This document shows positions 1 to 8,135 of a DNA stretch of 30,425 bases, one piece after another (within the stretch, counting starts at the first letter, position 1; each line of letters opens with the position of its first letter). The stretch spans positions 1 through 30,425 of the forward strand of contig JARQWU010000113.1 of NCBI GenBank assembly GCA_040182905.1. The letters run 5' to 3'. This stretch comes from Barthelona sp. PAP020. Taxonomy: Eukaryota; Metamonada: BaSk clade. The position numbers and the translations under genes were made by a program. Below the pieces are notes generated by a model that searched no databases, was not told the DNA's origin, and saw only the letters and a program-made list of their open reading frames with translations.

Positions 1-5
1 AAAAT

Positions 6-87
6 TGCAAGCGGTGGGACTTGAACCCACGAACCTCTAGGGACTGGGACTTGAATCCAGCGTCGTTGACCACTTGACTACGCTTGC
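6..87 (-). tRNA. tRNA-Leu (CAA)
   Basis: Reading the minus strand gives a full class II cloverleaf of 82 nt. The acceptor stem is a perfect 7 bp (GCAAGCG with CGCTTGC) and the discriminator is A, as usual for leucine. The D arm has a 3-bp stem (GTC/GAC), the anticodon loop is TTCAAGT with anticodon CAA, the variable arm has 13 nt, and the T arm is GTGGG-TTCAAGT-CCCAC. Position 31-39 of the anticodon stem is an A-C mismatch. There is no intron, although CAA leucine tRNAs often have one. A run of four T on the minus strand just after the gene (positions 1-4) can serve as the Pol III terminator, though the window edge cuts it. Confidence 0.93.
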
Positions 88-1250
88 CCATTTTTATTTG
101 TTATTGTTAAAGAAATGTAAATAATAGAAGATTTCAAATTAGAGATTTCAATTAAACTAAAAAATTAATTTTATTTTTCTAAATGCTGTATTTAGACAAT
201 TGGCATGAAAGAAATAATTGATTAAAATTTATTAATTTATTAGATATTTATGAGGTATAAGTTGTTCAGTGAACAACGAAACGAGTTAGCTTAAGGTTTG
301 GGGAAAACTCACGTGGATTCAGATGCCCAAGAAACTGAAAAAATTGGACCTTAAGGTGGTCAAGAAACAACAAATTAAGGAAGTGATATTTGATGACCTC
401 TTTATATCCCCAATAAATTCTGTTCATTGAGCATGAACTTCGACATTAGTAACACCTAAAAATAATAACAATTAATTGATAGTTTATTCAATAATAAATT
501 ACCTTGTTTATTATTATAATTTCCCCTAATGTCCATAAGCATGAAAGTTATGTACTTTAAAAAATAGAATACTAAAACTAATAATAATAGATTGATCTTG
601 CTTCTATTCATTTTGATAAACAATATTCAGCAAATTCAAGGTCAAAAATTGTCATCGTGAAGATAATTGAAGCCTCAATTCTACAAAGCATTAAAATAAT
701 TTATAGTTGTGTTTCTAACCAGCAAAATTGCGAAATAAATGGAAAAAGAAATTCAATGAATAACAAAGAAGAAACAATAAGTGGACTCTTTGACGTTAAA
801 CAAAATCAACACTGATTCAATTTTGAATTTTCCTGATTATAAGATTTTGTGCAGTCAAGATTCACACGACAATTCACACGACAATAATAATAAATGCTTA
901 TAAAGACCTTTATTGTTCTCGGTTAGAGTTTGAAGGCACTTACAAATGAATCGTTTTGCGTGGATGGTTCAGAACACTCTTAAAAAAAAAGAAAAGAAAT
1001 GGTTCCAGTTTAGATGGAGCGGGTATTTAAAAAAAATGCAATACTTTCCTTCAGCCCCTTGATTCACTTTAAGTTCTCTTTATAGGACTATGATATTCCA
1101 TGTTGACCTAAACACATCCACATTGTCTTTTGTGTGAGATTTATTTGTTTTATTATGCAAGAAACTAAATTTCTTTTGCTCTTCAAAAAATTGAAATGTT
1201 TTTGAAAATTTTGACATAAAATCAAACAACTTTTGAAAAAATTTTAAGTT
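88..1250. other. Gene-free region between tRNA-Leu and PIG-P
   Basis: About 1.16 kb without a supportable coding region. It holds one copy of the dispersed repeat (238-446). Elsewhere I see only AT-rich sequence, homopolymer runs and a short direct duplication of the 12-mer TTCACACGACAA near 861-884. No second tRNA or convincing protein relic was found. Confidence 0.6.
238..446 (+). repeat. Dispersed repeat, copy 1 (core 238-403 plus 3' tail)
   Basis: This block is closely similar to 29731-29897 and 29898-30106. Shared features in order are: TATTAGATATT at the left edge; a perfect odd-centred palindrome GTTGTTCAGTGAACAAC (261-277); ACGAGTTAGCTTAAGGTTTGG; GTGGATTCAGATGCCCAAG; GGTGGTCAAGAAACAA; and GGAAGTGATATTTGATGACC. 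The 3' tail (404-446) is shared only with copy 3 and contains a hairpin, GTTCAT-TGAGC-ATGAAC (422-438). No open frame runs through it. It starts 150 bp upstream of the 5' end of tRNA-Leu. A Pol III element or small non-coding RNA is possible because of tRNA-like A-box and B-box strings (286-296 and 315-327). Confidence 0.9.
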
Positions 1251-1658
1251 TCATTCATCATTATATTTTTTGTAAAAAAACATCTGAGAAACTTCATTGA
1301 TCTTCAAATCATGAGCAGTAGGGAGAGAATCAGGATTGGGTTTTCGTTTGGTTGAATAAACGGCAAAATGATCAGTAATATAGTTATGAGAATGTAAACC
1401 AGGAGTCAATCTACATTGATTGAATAGAAGCAACCAGACTAACAAAAAGAAAAAAAGCCATATGGAAGCAGGTATTCCTAATGCCCAATAGTTATAAGGT
1501 AAATATTTAATTTTGTAAGTTTCATTAAAAAGGGAATGTGGAACAAACATCCATAAAAATATCATTCCAAAAACAAAGAAGGATAAAACCCAAATTACAA
1601 ATCCAAAAATCGCACGAGAAGCAGATCCTCTATTATTAATTTCACTTTCTTCCGACAT
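1251..1658 (-). CDS. PIGP: PIG-P, GPI-GlcNAc transferase subunit P
   Basis: A 135-aa protein of the PIG-P family. In characterised eukaryotes this is a small membrane subunit of the ER complex that transfers GlcNAc to phosphatidylinositol, the first step of GPI-anchor synthesis. Visible signs: two hydrophobic segments (about residues 15-40 and 58-80), the block SRAIFGFVIWVLSFF that opens the first helix, YLPYNYWALGIPA before the second helix, and the C-terminal signature DLKINEVSQMFFYKK. Length and topology match the family core. The ATG at 1656-1658 is the first in frame. It is divergent from the gene at 1804, sharing about 145 bp of promoter. Its presence implies the organism makes GPI anchors. 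Confidence 0.88.
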   Translation of the reverse strand: MSEESEINNRGSASRAIFGFVIWVLSFFVFGMIFLWMFVPHSLFNETYKIKYLPYNYWALGIPASIWLFFFLLVWLLLFNQCRLTPGLHSHNYITDHFAVYSTKRKPNPDSLPTAHDLKINEVSQMFFYKKYNDE

Positions 1659-1803
1659 TTCGAAAAAGAAATTGTTTCAAGAATTTTCATTTGAATTGTA
1701 ACCAACATTGGCATGAAAAGTATTTATTGTAATTTTTATATGACTAATATTATATTATTAATTGATTTGATAAAAATAAAAAAATAATTTGTTGTTTTTG
1801 GAG

Positions 1804-2283
1804 ATGACTGATGGCTGGTCATTTGAAGAATTTAAAAAGAAATATTCGAAAGATCTGATTAATAATTGTTTGGAAGTCATTGGAAAAGATGCTGATACTT
1901 TTATTCAAAAATTTCCAAAATCAGTTCAACAACATGCTTCAAATGATGATACATTTCGAAAAATTATGGATAATTCTAGAAAGCAATTGTTAAAAAATAT
2001 AAAGCATAATTTGGAATTGGGTATTGAAAATGTTGTGATTGAAAATGAATTAAATCAAAAATTTTCAGAATTAATTGATATTTTAACCTTTATTAACGAA
2101 GAAGATATCGATGTTGACCATGATATTGTTAAATTTATGGAAAAAGAAAAGGATCTACAAATGCTTGAGTATTTATCTCTCAAAAAAGAATTTGGTTCAT
2201 TGGAAGAAGAGTTTGAAAGTTTAAATAATCAAATAACAGAAGTGATGAATGAAATTGACATTCTAGTTGAAGAAAAGTTTTGA
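1804..2283 (+). CDS. Small coiled-coil protein, possibly Nnf1/PMF1-like kinetochore subunit
   Basis: A 159-aa acidic, helical protein. The in-frame TTG at 1789 is not a credible start; the first ATG is 1804 (MTDGWSFEEF). The order of elements resembles Nnf1/PMF1 of the MIS12 kinetochore complex: an N-terminal helix ending in a QKFP string (about 38-41), a helix IENVVIENELNQKFSELIDI (about 75-94) like the conserved 'E.NL...LN.LD.LI' block, then a C-terminal coiled coil (about 110-157). This is a shape-and-pattern match only, so the name is tentative. A generic coiled-coil protein is the alternative. It is divergent from PIG-P and convergent with the EF-hand-like gene downstream. Confidence 0.85.
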   Translation: MTDGWSFEEFKKKYSKDLINNCLEVIGKDADTFIQKFPKSVQQHASNDDTFRKIMDNSRKQLLKNIKHNLELGIENVVIENELNQKFSELIDILTFINEEDIDVDHDIVKFMEKEKDLQMLEYLSLKKEFGSLEEEFESLNNQITEVMNEIDILVEEKF

Positions 2284-2555
2284 TGATTGTTTACCTGCAA
2301 AATCAAAATTTTCCATTTTTGATTTTGTTATTGTAAAATGCATGTTTTTTTTTTTAAATTTTGAATGAATATTAAGTGTTGGGCGGTTTGAACCAAGATT
2401 TGTCATCCAAAAATAAAAACAAAAAGAATACAAATAATATTTATTGACAATTAACTCCAAAATTTACAAAAACACTTGATTGAAACATCATGTGTTGTAC
2501 ACGTGTGTGTTGATGAAATATACAAAGCAAAACATTCTGGAAAACAACAGAAAAA

Positions 2556-4628
2556 CTAGGCCTTCCATTTGACACGTTTATCGGACATATTTGACATATT
2601 TGAATCTTTTTTATGTGTTGAAACGAGAGTATTTCGCCTTTTCCCAACGTTTTCCTTTATAATTATGGGAGTATCAAGAGTATCAAGAGTTTCTTTTTTC
2701 ATTCTTCGAACACGAGTTCTTGGTTTCTCTCTTGTTTCATTTACACAAGCATCTTCTAATACATTCAACGTAGTTACCTTTTTCGTGCTTAAATTGTCAT
2801 TAGTCTTGTCTTGACTCTTTTTTTTTGTTTTGACTTCAGTTCTAAAAGTTCCAACACTTTTGACACTGTCAATACTCGAAGCACTGGTAATAGATGGAGT
2901 GTTGATGTCATGTTGATAATTTTTTCTAGATCTGATCTGATGAGTAGTGGTTTGAAACTCAGGTGTGTGTGAGATAGTTCGCAAGGCAATACCAAGTTGT
3001 TTGGGTGTTATTTTTTGTTGAGGAGTATCCTTAAACCGATTTACCATGTCTTTTACCAATTTTTTTGCCCATTTTGGGGGTTCTTTCAAATCAACCTCCA
3101 TTTGAGAATCTTGTTGTATGGATGAATAGGATGGATGACTTTGATTTTGTTGTTCATGTGGAGGCAACGGCAATGCGAATGGAAGGGCTTGTTGAGTTCT
3201 GTGTTCTTGAAAAACGTTTATCCAATTTGCAGCACGCAAAGTGTCATGTAACTGTTGTTCAAAGTTTCGTGATAATTGAAGGGGTTCAGTAGATCTGAAG
3301 TGGTTCTGTACATTTGAACTGGTGTCTTTTACGCTTTCATTATCAGAAACATTCAAAGCTATAGTTTCTTTGCTGTAATTGGGGGTTGTTTGTATTTGAC
3401 TTTTTGTGTAATCCATGGTATCTTCAATTGAGAATTCTTTTATTTTCTTCTGGGCAAGAGGACTCGTGACTGTTGTAAAACTACTGAAAGAATCAACGGA
3501 TACATTTGAAGCTCTGTGAACAAAATTTATACTACCTTTAGCATCTGATGTTGGGGATGCTACAGGGGTTTGAACACGAGGTGCTGGATTGGGTAAGTTA
3601 TTTAAAATGATTTGAGATTCCGAATCGGAAAGTACAACTGTCTCAAAACTATCTTTCTTTGGGGGTAATAGAATTTGAGATGGCTGATCATTTGGCGGTA
3701 ATTCGGGAGCAATATTTAAAACTCGAAGAAATTGACCCGCCAACATCACAAACCGAGATATAATCTGAAGAGACAAAGAATTCTTGATTCTCATGTTCAA
3801 TCTCTTTTGTAACTGATCATCAAGGAAAGCAGCACACTCTGCATTTGAGCTTCCAATCACATGAGCTAATAGGATAGGGCATTCGACAACATAAAAACTA
3901 AAGTTCTTATCATTCACATCCAACACATTCCTTGCTGCTATATCCCAAAGACGTGGTAAAGAATGAAGTAATAACTGAGATTGGGGATTCGGTGCCACAA
4001 TTTCTGTCAAAGAGAGTAACCTATCCCTAGTCTCCAATAAGCTCTTGTATTTCATCTTGTTATCGATGAAGAACTGAATAAAGGCAGTTTTACACAAAAC
4101 TCCTTCGAAAGCTCGCATTGAGTTGAATAGTTGCCTCGTTTGCAACAATAAATTTTCAGCGTTGTAAACTCTGTCGAAATCTAATAAGGAAATAGTCAAA
4201 AAGAACAAATCAACCACAGTTAAATATCCACACTCTTGAATATCTAACAGTTTAAAAATTTCTTCGATTAATGAAAAAATTTCTTGAGAAGTTCTATCAT
4301 TTGAAGAGGGAATAGTACGAACAAATGTTTGACTTCTTTCCTTGAATAATATTTCAATAAAAGATTCCAAGGTTAATTCATCATAATCAGTTAAAAAATC
4401 ATGAAAATCTTTGTAAGGTAAAACTTCATCATTTTGTGTTGATAAAGATGTCATCCAAATAGAATATAATTGAGAAAATTCATCAGAAGAAACAACTCCA
4501 TCCAATTTCCATTGTATTACACTTAAAAAATTCATCACATCTTTTGAATTTGCAAAGGGAACACCAGCAATGATTAACTCATAATATATGGAATATGTTA
4601 AATTTAACCATCGTATACTCGATTCCAT
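2556..4628 (-). CDS. Unknown 690-aa protein with degenerate EF-hands and basic C-terminal tail
   Basis: I do not recognise the family. The N-terminal ~320 residues are helical and globular. A string at about 129-140 (DIQECGYLTVVD) follows the 12-residue EF-hand loop at positions 1, 6, 8 and 12 but lacks the acidic residues at 3 and 5, so calcium binding is doubtful; a second half-loop lies near 43-51 (DGVVSSDEF). Residues ~320-690 are low complexity, rich in Ser, Thr, Gln and Asn, ending in basic clusters (RVRRMKKE, KRVKWKA) that could be nuclear-localisation or nucleic-acid-binding segments. The start is the ATG at 4626-4628. It shares a 251-bp divergent intergenic region with the XPR1-like gene. 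Confidence 0.85.
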   Translation of the reverse strand: MESSIRWLNLTYSIYYELIIAGVPFANSKDVMNFLSVIQWKLDGVVSSDEFSQLYSIWMTSLSTQNDEVLPYKDFHDFLTDYDELTLESFIEILFKERSQTFVRTIPSSNDRTSQEIFSLIEEIFKLLDIQECGYLTVVDLFFLTISLLDFDRVYNAENLLLQTRQLFNSMRAFEGVLCKTAFIQFFIDNKMKYKSLLETRDRLLSLTEIVAPNPQSQLLLHSLPRLWDIAARNVLDVNDKNFSFYVVECPILLAHVIGSSNAECAAFLDDQLQKRLNMRIKNSLSLQIISRFVMLAGQFLRVLNIAPELPPNDQPSQILLPPKKDSFETVVLSDSESQIILNNLPNPAPRVQTPVASPTSDAKGSINFVHRASNVSVDSFSSFTTVTSPLAQKKIKEFSIEDTMDYTKSQIQTTPNYSKETIALNVSDNESVKDTSSNVQNHFRSTEPLQLSRNFEQQLHDTLRAANWINVFQEHRTQQALPFALPLPPHEQQNQSHPSYSSIQQDSQMEVDLKEPPKWAKKLVKDMVNRFKDTPQQKITPKQLGIALRTISHTPEFQTTTHQIRSRKNYQHDINTPSITSASSIDSVKSVGTFRTEVKTKKKSQDKTNDNLSTKKVTTLNVLEDACVNETREKPRTRVRRMKKETLDTLDTPIIIKENVGKRRNTLVSTHKKDSNMSNMSDKRVKWKA

Positions 4629-4879
4629 AAATATTTCAATTTCTTAATAATCAAAATAAAAATATGTAATTGAATTTTACATTCAATGTTAATGTTTTTT
4701 TTTGTCAAATGATAATTGATTACCAATGATATCTTTACAATCAAATAATAAATGAAAAAAATTATTTGTAATTTCTTTTTGATTGTTGAAATATTTTTTG
4801 ATCTTTTCCAATTGAAAACTACTATTTGAATATTTTGATTTGAATTATTACATTTAAAAGAACGAAAAGTAACAAATAT

Positions 4880-6625
4880 ATGAAGACATTTCAATTTTCT
4901 GAACATTTTAGATATTCAATAATACCAAGATATTCGAAATATTATATTGATTATTATTATTTTATTGAACAATTGATTGATGGTAATGTTCCAAGAACTG
5001 AAGATTTTTTTTCGCACTTGGAAAAAGAGATTTTTAGATGTAGCAATTTCGTTGGAATAGAATTGATTGAAATAAAACGTAAATTATCAGCTTTATCCCT
5101 CAGAAGTAACTATTCACATTTTAATGATTTTGATTCTAACGATCAATTAATCTTATTAGCTTCATCTTCTTCGAATAATGATTTGAAAGAAGAATTTTTT
5201 GAATTGTATTTTATGCTTCGAGAGTTGATAGCTTTCGTACAGTTGAATAGAGATTGTGTTAAGGATATATATAAGAACATTCAAAAGAACTTATTTTTTG
5301 AAAATATTCCCGGATATAAAACGATTGTTTTGGGATTAAAGGAGAAATTAAATGATGTTGAATTGACTGAAACCCATTTAGAAGATGTTTTTTCTGCTAC
5401 TTATTCAAAAGGTTCCAAAAATGTGGCATTACATGAATTAATGTATAATTCTATGCATTATACCACTGATTCTTCCTCTTTTAAGCTTGGTTTTTTCTTA
5501 GGTTTGTTTGTGCCTTTGTTATTAGTTGATGTGTTATTGAACGTTGACCTTCCACCTATGGAAGAGACTCCTGGTTTCTTGTTTACCTTTCCTCTCTTTC
5601 GTTTGATGATCGCAAGTTGTGTGTTACTATGGCTATGGGGTCTGTGTCTGGTTGTATTTCGAAGGACAAAACTCAACTATGTCGTCATATTAGGTTTGAA
5701 AGGGAGAATCACAATAAGACACACACAGGTTTTCAAAATAGCTGCCTTGTTATCAGTTATCGCTTCCACTTGCTATTGGATTTACTTACAGGGACTTTCA
5801 TTTGAGTTTGGAATTCACCATTCTTTATTGCCTCGATGGATCAGTTACCATTACATTCCATTGACTGGTGCCCTTTGTTTTTTGGGAATTTTGGTAATTC
5901 CGATGCATGTTTTTCATTTCACCTCTAGATTTGTGCTATTAAAGAGTTTGAAGAGATGTATTTTGAGCCCTTTTTGTGAGGTTCAATTTATGGACAGCTT
6001 CATTGCTGATATCATGACTTCCTTTTCAAAAGTTCTCATTGACATATTATTCTTGTTTTGCTATCTGTTTAGTGGAGGAATTGTTATTGATGCGCAATTA
6101 TCATCTTCCTTAGAAGGGTTTTATTCTTTTTTTTCCAATATAGTTGTCATGTTGCCATACTTTTGGCGATTTTTTCAGTGTTGTCGAGCATATCATGATA
6201 CCAAAGAGATAAGCAATGTTTTCAATTGTTTAAAGTACTTTTTGTCTTTGTTGTCATTATCGTTAGCGAGTATTCATCGTGATTTTCCCCAAATTGCGTT
6301 TTTTGAAGAATTTTGGTTATTTATTACTGTTTTAGCTTCTATTTACAGTTATTTTTGGGACCTTAAGATGGATTGGGGGCTATTAACAGATGAAGGGCCA
6401 TTATTATTGCGTAAGAACCTATTTTTTAAGACAAATTTTGTGTATTATTTTGCTATTGTTTTTGATGGGTTTGGAAGATTTTTCTGGATATTTTCCATTT
6501 ATCCTCGAGTTTTAGGATTTAATAATCAGTATATAATAGTTCTTTTGCTTTTAATTGAATTATTGAGGAGAATGATTTGGGCTATCTTTAGAATTGAACA
6601 TGCTTGTGTTAAGTTGTTCACTTAA
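4880..6625 (+). CDS. XPR1: SPX-EXS phosphate exporter (XPR1/PHO1/SYG1 family)
   Basis: A 581-aa membrane protein. Residues 1 to about 175 form an SPX domain: MKTFQFSEHFRYSIIPRYSK opens it and YIDYYYFIEQLI matches the family's 'YIxYxxxKxxI' block, followed by KDIYKNIQKNLFF, the equivalent of the KxLKK helix that binds inositol pyrophosphates. From about residue 205 several transmembrane segments follow. The EXS domain carries LPYFWRFFQCCRAYHDTKE (about 424-442), WDLKMDWGLL (about 493-502) and LLRRMIWAIFRIEHA near the end, all diagnostic for XPR1/PHO1/SYG1. Known members export inorganic phosphate under control of the SPX domain. It ends within a residue or two of the last EXS helix, so it lacks the long C-terminal tail of animal XPR1. 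The ATG at 4880 gives the canonical MK start. Confidence 0.93.
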   Translation: MKTFQFSEHFRYSIIPRYSKYYIDYYYFIEQLIDGNVPRTEDFFSHLEKEIFRCSNFVGIELIEIKRKLSALSLRSNYSHFNDFDSNDQLILLASSSSNNDLKEEFFELYFMLRELIAFVQLNRDCVKDIYKNIQKNLFFENIPGYKTIVLGLKEKLNDVELTETHLEDVFSATYSKGSKNVALHELMYNSMHYTTDSSSFKLGFFLGLFVPLLLVDVLLNVDLPPMEETPGFLFTFPLFRLMIASCVLLWLWGLCLVVFRRTKLNYVVILGLKGRITIRHTQVFKIAALLSVIASTCYWIYLQGLSFEFGIHHSLLPRWISYHYIPLTGALCFLGILVIPMHVFHFTSRFVLLKSLKRCILSPFCEVQFMDSFIADIMTSFSKVLIDILFLFCYLFSGGIVIDAQLSSSLEGFYSFFSNIVVMLPYFWRFFQCCRAYHDTKEISNVFNCLKYFLSLLSLSLASIHRDFPQIAFFEEFWLFITVLASIYSYFWDLKMDWGLLTDEGPLLLRKNLFFKTNFVYYFAIVFDGFGRFFWIFSIYPRVLGFNNQYIIVLLLLIELLRRMIWAIFRIEHACVKLFT

Positions 6626-7177
6626 TCTATAAGTACACAGATAATTGGGTTTTTACACCAATACCAATACATTCCACCTCAATTGCCTCTGGCCCACTGT
6701 ATCAAGGTTAAAGATTTTGTCTTCTATTTTTTGCAAAAATTATTTGTTGATATGTGTGTACTATTACTATGCCATTTTATATAAATTGATCATATATGTT
6801 TTTACTTTTTGATAAGTTTTGGAAACTTTAGGAAATTTCATTGAACCCATCCAATTTGAGACCTTGATCCCATTGTAGCGGATTCTACTTTCCAAAACTT
6901 ATGCATTTTGAGATACCTACATTACCTCCTCAAATTAATGTATCATGTGTTGTTGTTTAGGAGAAAATTTGTTCATTTGTCAATGACGTTCAATGCCCCA
7001 TGCAAACAGGGGATTGAACGTTTGCAGGCTTGAGTAAAAGTGGCTCTTTGGTTTTTGATCGAGTTTTTTAATTTTCATAAAAACACTCATCGAAAAAGCA
7101 ACAATATATTGAGAAATAAAGATCATGAACTGTTTTATAGCTTTAAAAAGAAAAATCTGACGTGTAGAATTTTATTT
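6626..7177. other. Convergent intergenic gap with strong hairpin
   Basis: A 552-bp gap between two converging genes. No coding frame is supportable. It contains a stem of 13 bp with one bulged G and a 9-nt loop at 6986-7021 (arms ACGTTCAAT+CCCC and GGGG+ATTGAACGT), in a locally less AT-rich stretch, and a weaker complementary pair, GAGTTTTT near 7061 and AAAAACACTC near 7079. It may hold a structured RNA or 3'-end signals. Confidence 0.5.
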
Positions 7178-8077
7178 TTATATTTGTAAAACATGCACTG
7201 ATTGATCATCACCTACCAATAACAACTCATCAGAAACTGCATTGACATCGATATTTGAAAGACTGGTGAAATACTTGAATATGATTTCAGCTTTAACATT
7301 ATCACTAACCAGATCCGTCAGTTGAACAACACCTTCTGATGCTGTAGCAAGAAAAATGGCATCTCTTAGTCTAGACATTTTTGTAATGCACGAATTTCCT
7401 TCAAATATCGTGACTTTGGATTCCAAATTTAGAATGTCAAATAGAAACACTTTCCCAAAGTTTGTGGCTGCCAAAAACTTTGTAACATCAATGCAAATAA
7501 TGTCTGTTATTATATCAGACAATAAACTTACCCTGTGAATCAATTCTTGAGCCTCTATATCATATATTTCAATCATACCACTTACCGTACCACAAACAAA
7601 AATAGACTTGCTTAAAAACTCTATGCAAGTGTAGGAAAAACATGAAATATTCTCAAAAACAACTTCCTCGTTGTTTAAATCAATAACAACTACATGACCA
7701 TCAAAACTATCGGCAATTACAATGTTATCAATGGAAGAAATCTTCATTCGTCCATACTTGAGGTCAACATGAATGTTTTCATTCAATATCATGTCACCAT
7801 TTGTTTGTAATTTATAATATTTTAAATATTTATCTGTGGTGATCAAAATTTTTCCGTCTTGGGCAATAACAATATCATAAATAATATTCTCATGGAAATC
7901 TATTTCTTTTAAAATATTAAATCCGATACTTGATCGATCAAATGTGTTCAATTGCACAATATTATTCTCTTTTTCACCACTTCCCAAAATAAATCCTGGT
8001 GCCATCGAAAAATGTTCTGGTAACCATTTCCCAACGATGCATCTTTTGGATAGATATTCAGTTTTTCTATTTTCCAT
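7178..8077 (-). CDS. Beta-propeller protein, Nup43-like
   Basis: A 299-aa protein with the alternating strand pattern of a WD-type propeller (for example VVVIDLNNEEVVFE, MIEIYDIEAQELIHR, KVFLFDILNLES). It starts at the ATG at 8075-8077; the TTG one codon upstream is not a credible start. Two end blocks recall nucleoporin Nup43 of the Y-complex: KRCIVGKWLPE followed by FILGSGEKENNIVQL (about 11-43) for the opening strand, and NIDVNAVSDELLLVGDDQSV (about 276-295) for the closing strand. Blade motifs are very degenerate, so a generic WD40 protein is the alternative. It follows the 1376-aa gene on the same strand after only 58 bp, so its promoter must be very short or lie in that gene's 3' end. 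Confidence 0.85.
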   Translation of the reverse strand: MENRKTEYLSKRCIVGKWLPEHFSMAPGFILGSGEKENNIVQLNTFDRSSIGFNILKEIDFHENIIYDIVIAQDGKILITTDKYLKYYKLQTNGDMILNENIHVDLKYGRMKISSIDNIVIADSFDGHVVVIDLNNEEVVFENISCFSYTCIEFLSKSIFVCGTVSGMIEIYDIEAQELIHRVSLLSDIITDIICIDVTKFLAATNFGKVFLFDILNLESKVTIFEGNSCITKMSRLRDAIFLATASEGVVQLTDLVSDNVKAEIIFKYFTSLSNIDVNAVSDELLLVGDDQSVHVLQI

Positions 8078-8135
8078 CAATCAAAATGCAACACCAAAAA
8101 ATGAAAAAAAAAAAATTCTTCAATTTACAACCAGC

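Noticed and set aside
129-140. Functional EF-hand in the 690-aa protein (coordinates given as residues of the gene at 2556-4628)
   Set aside because: Loop positions 3 and 5 lack acidic ligands, so I describe it as degenerate only.
238-446. Repeat considered as a CRISPR unit or solo LTR
   Set aside because: There are only three copies, with no regular spacers, no LTR ends (TG...CA) and no primer-binding site or polyprotein; CRISPR does not fit a eukaryotic chromosome.
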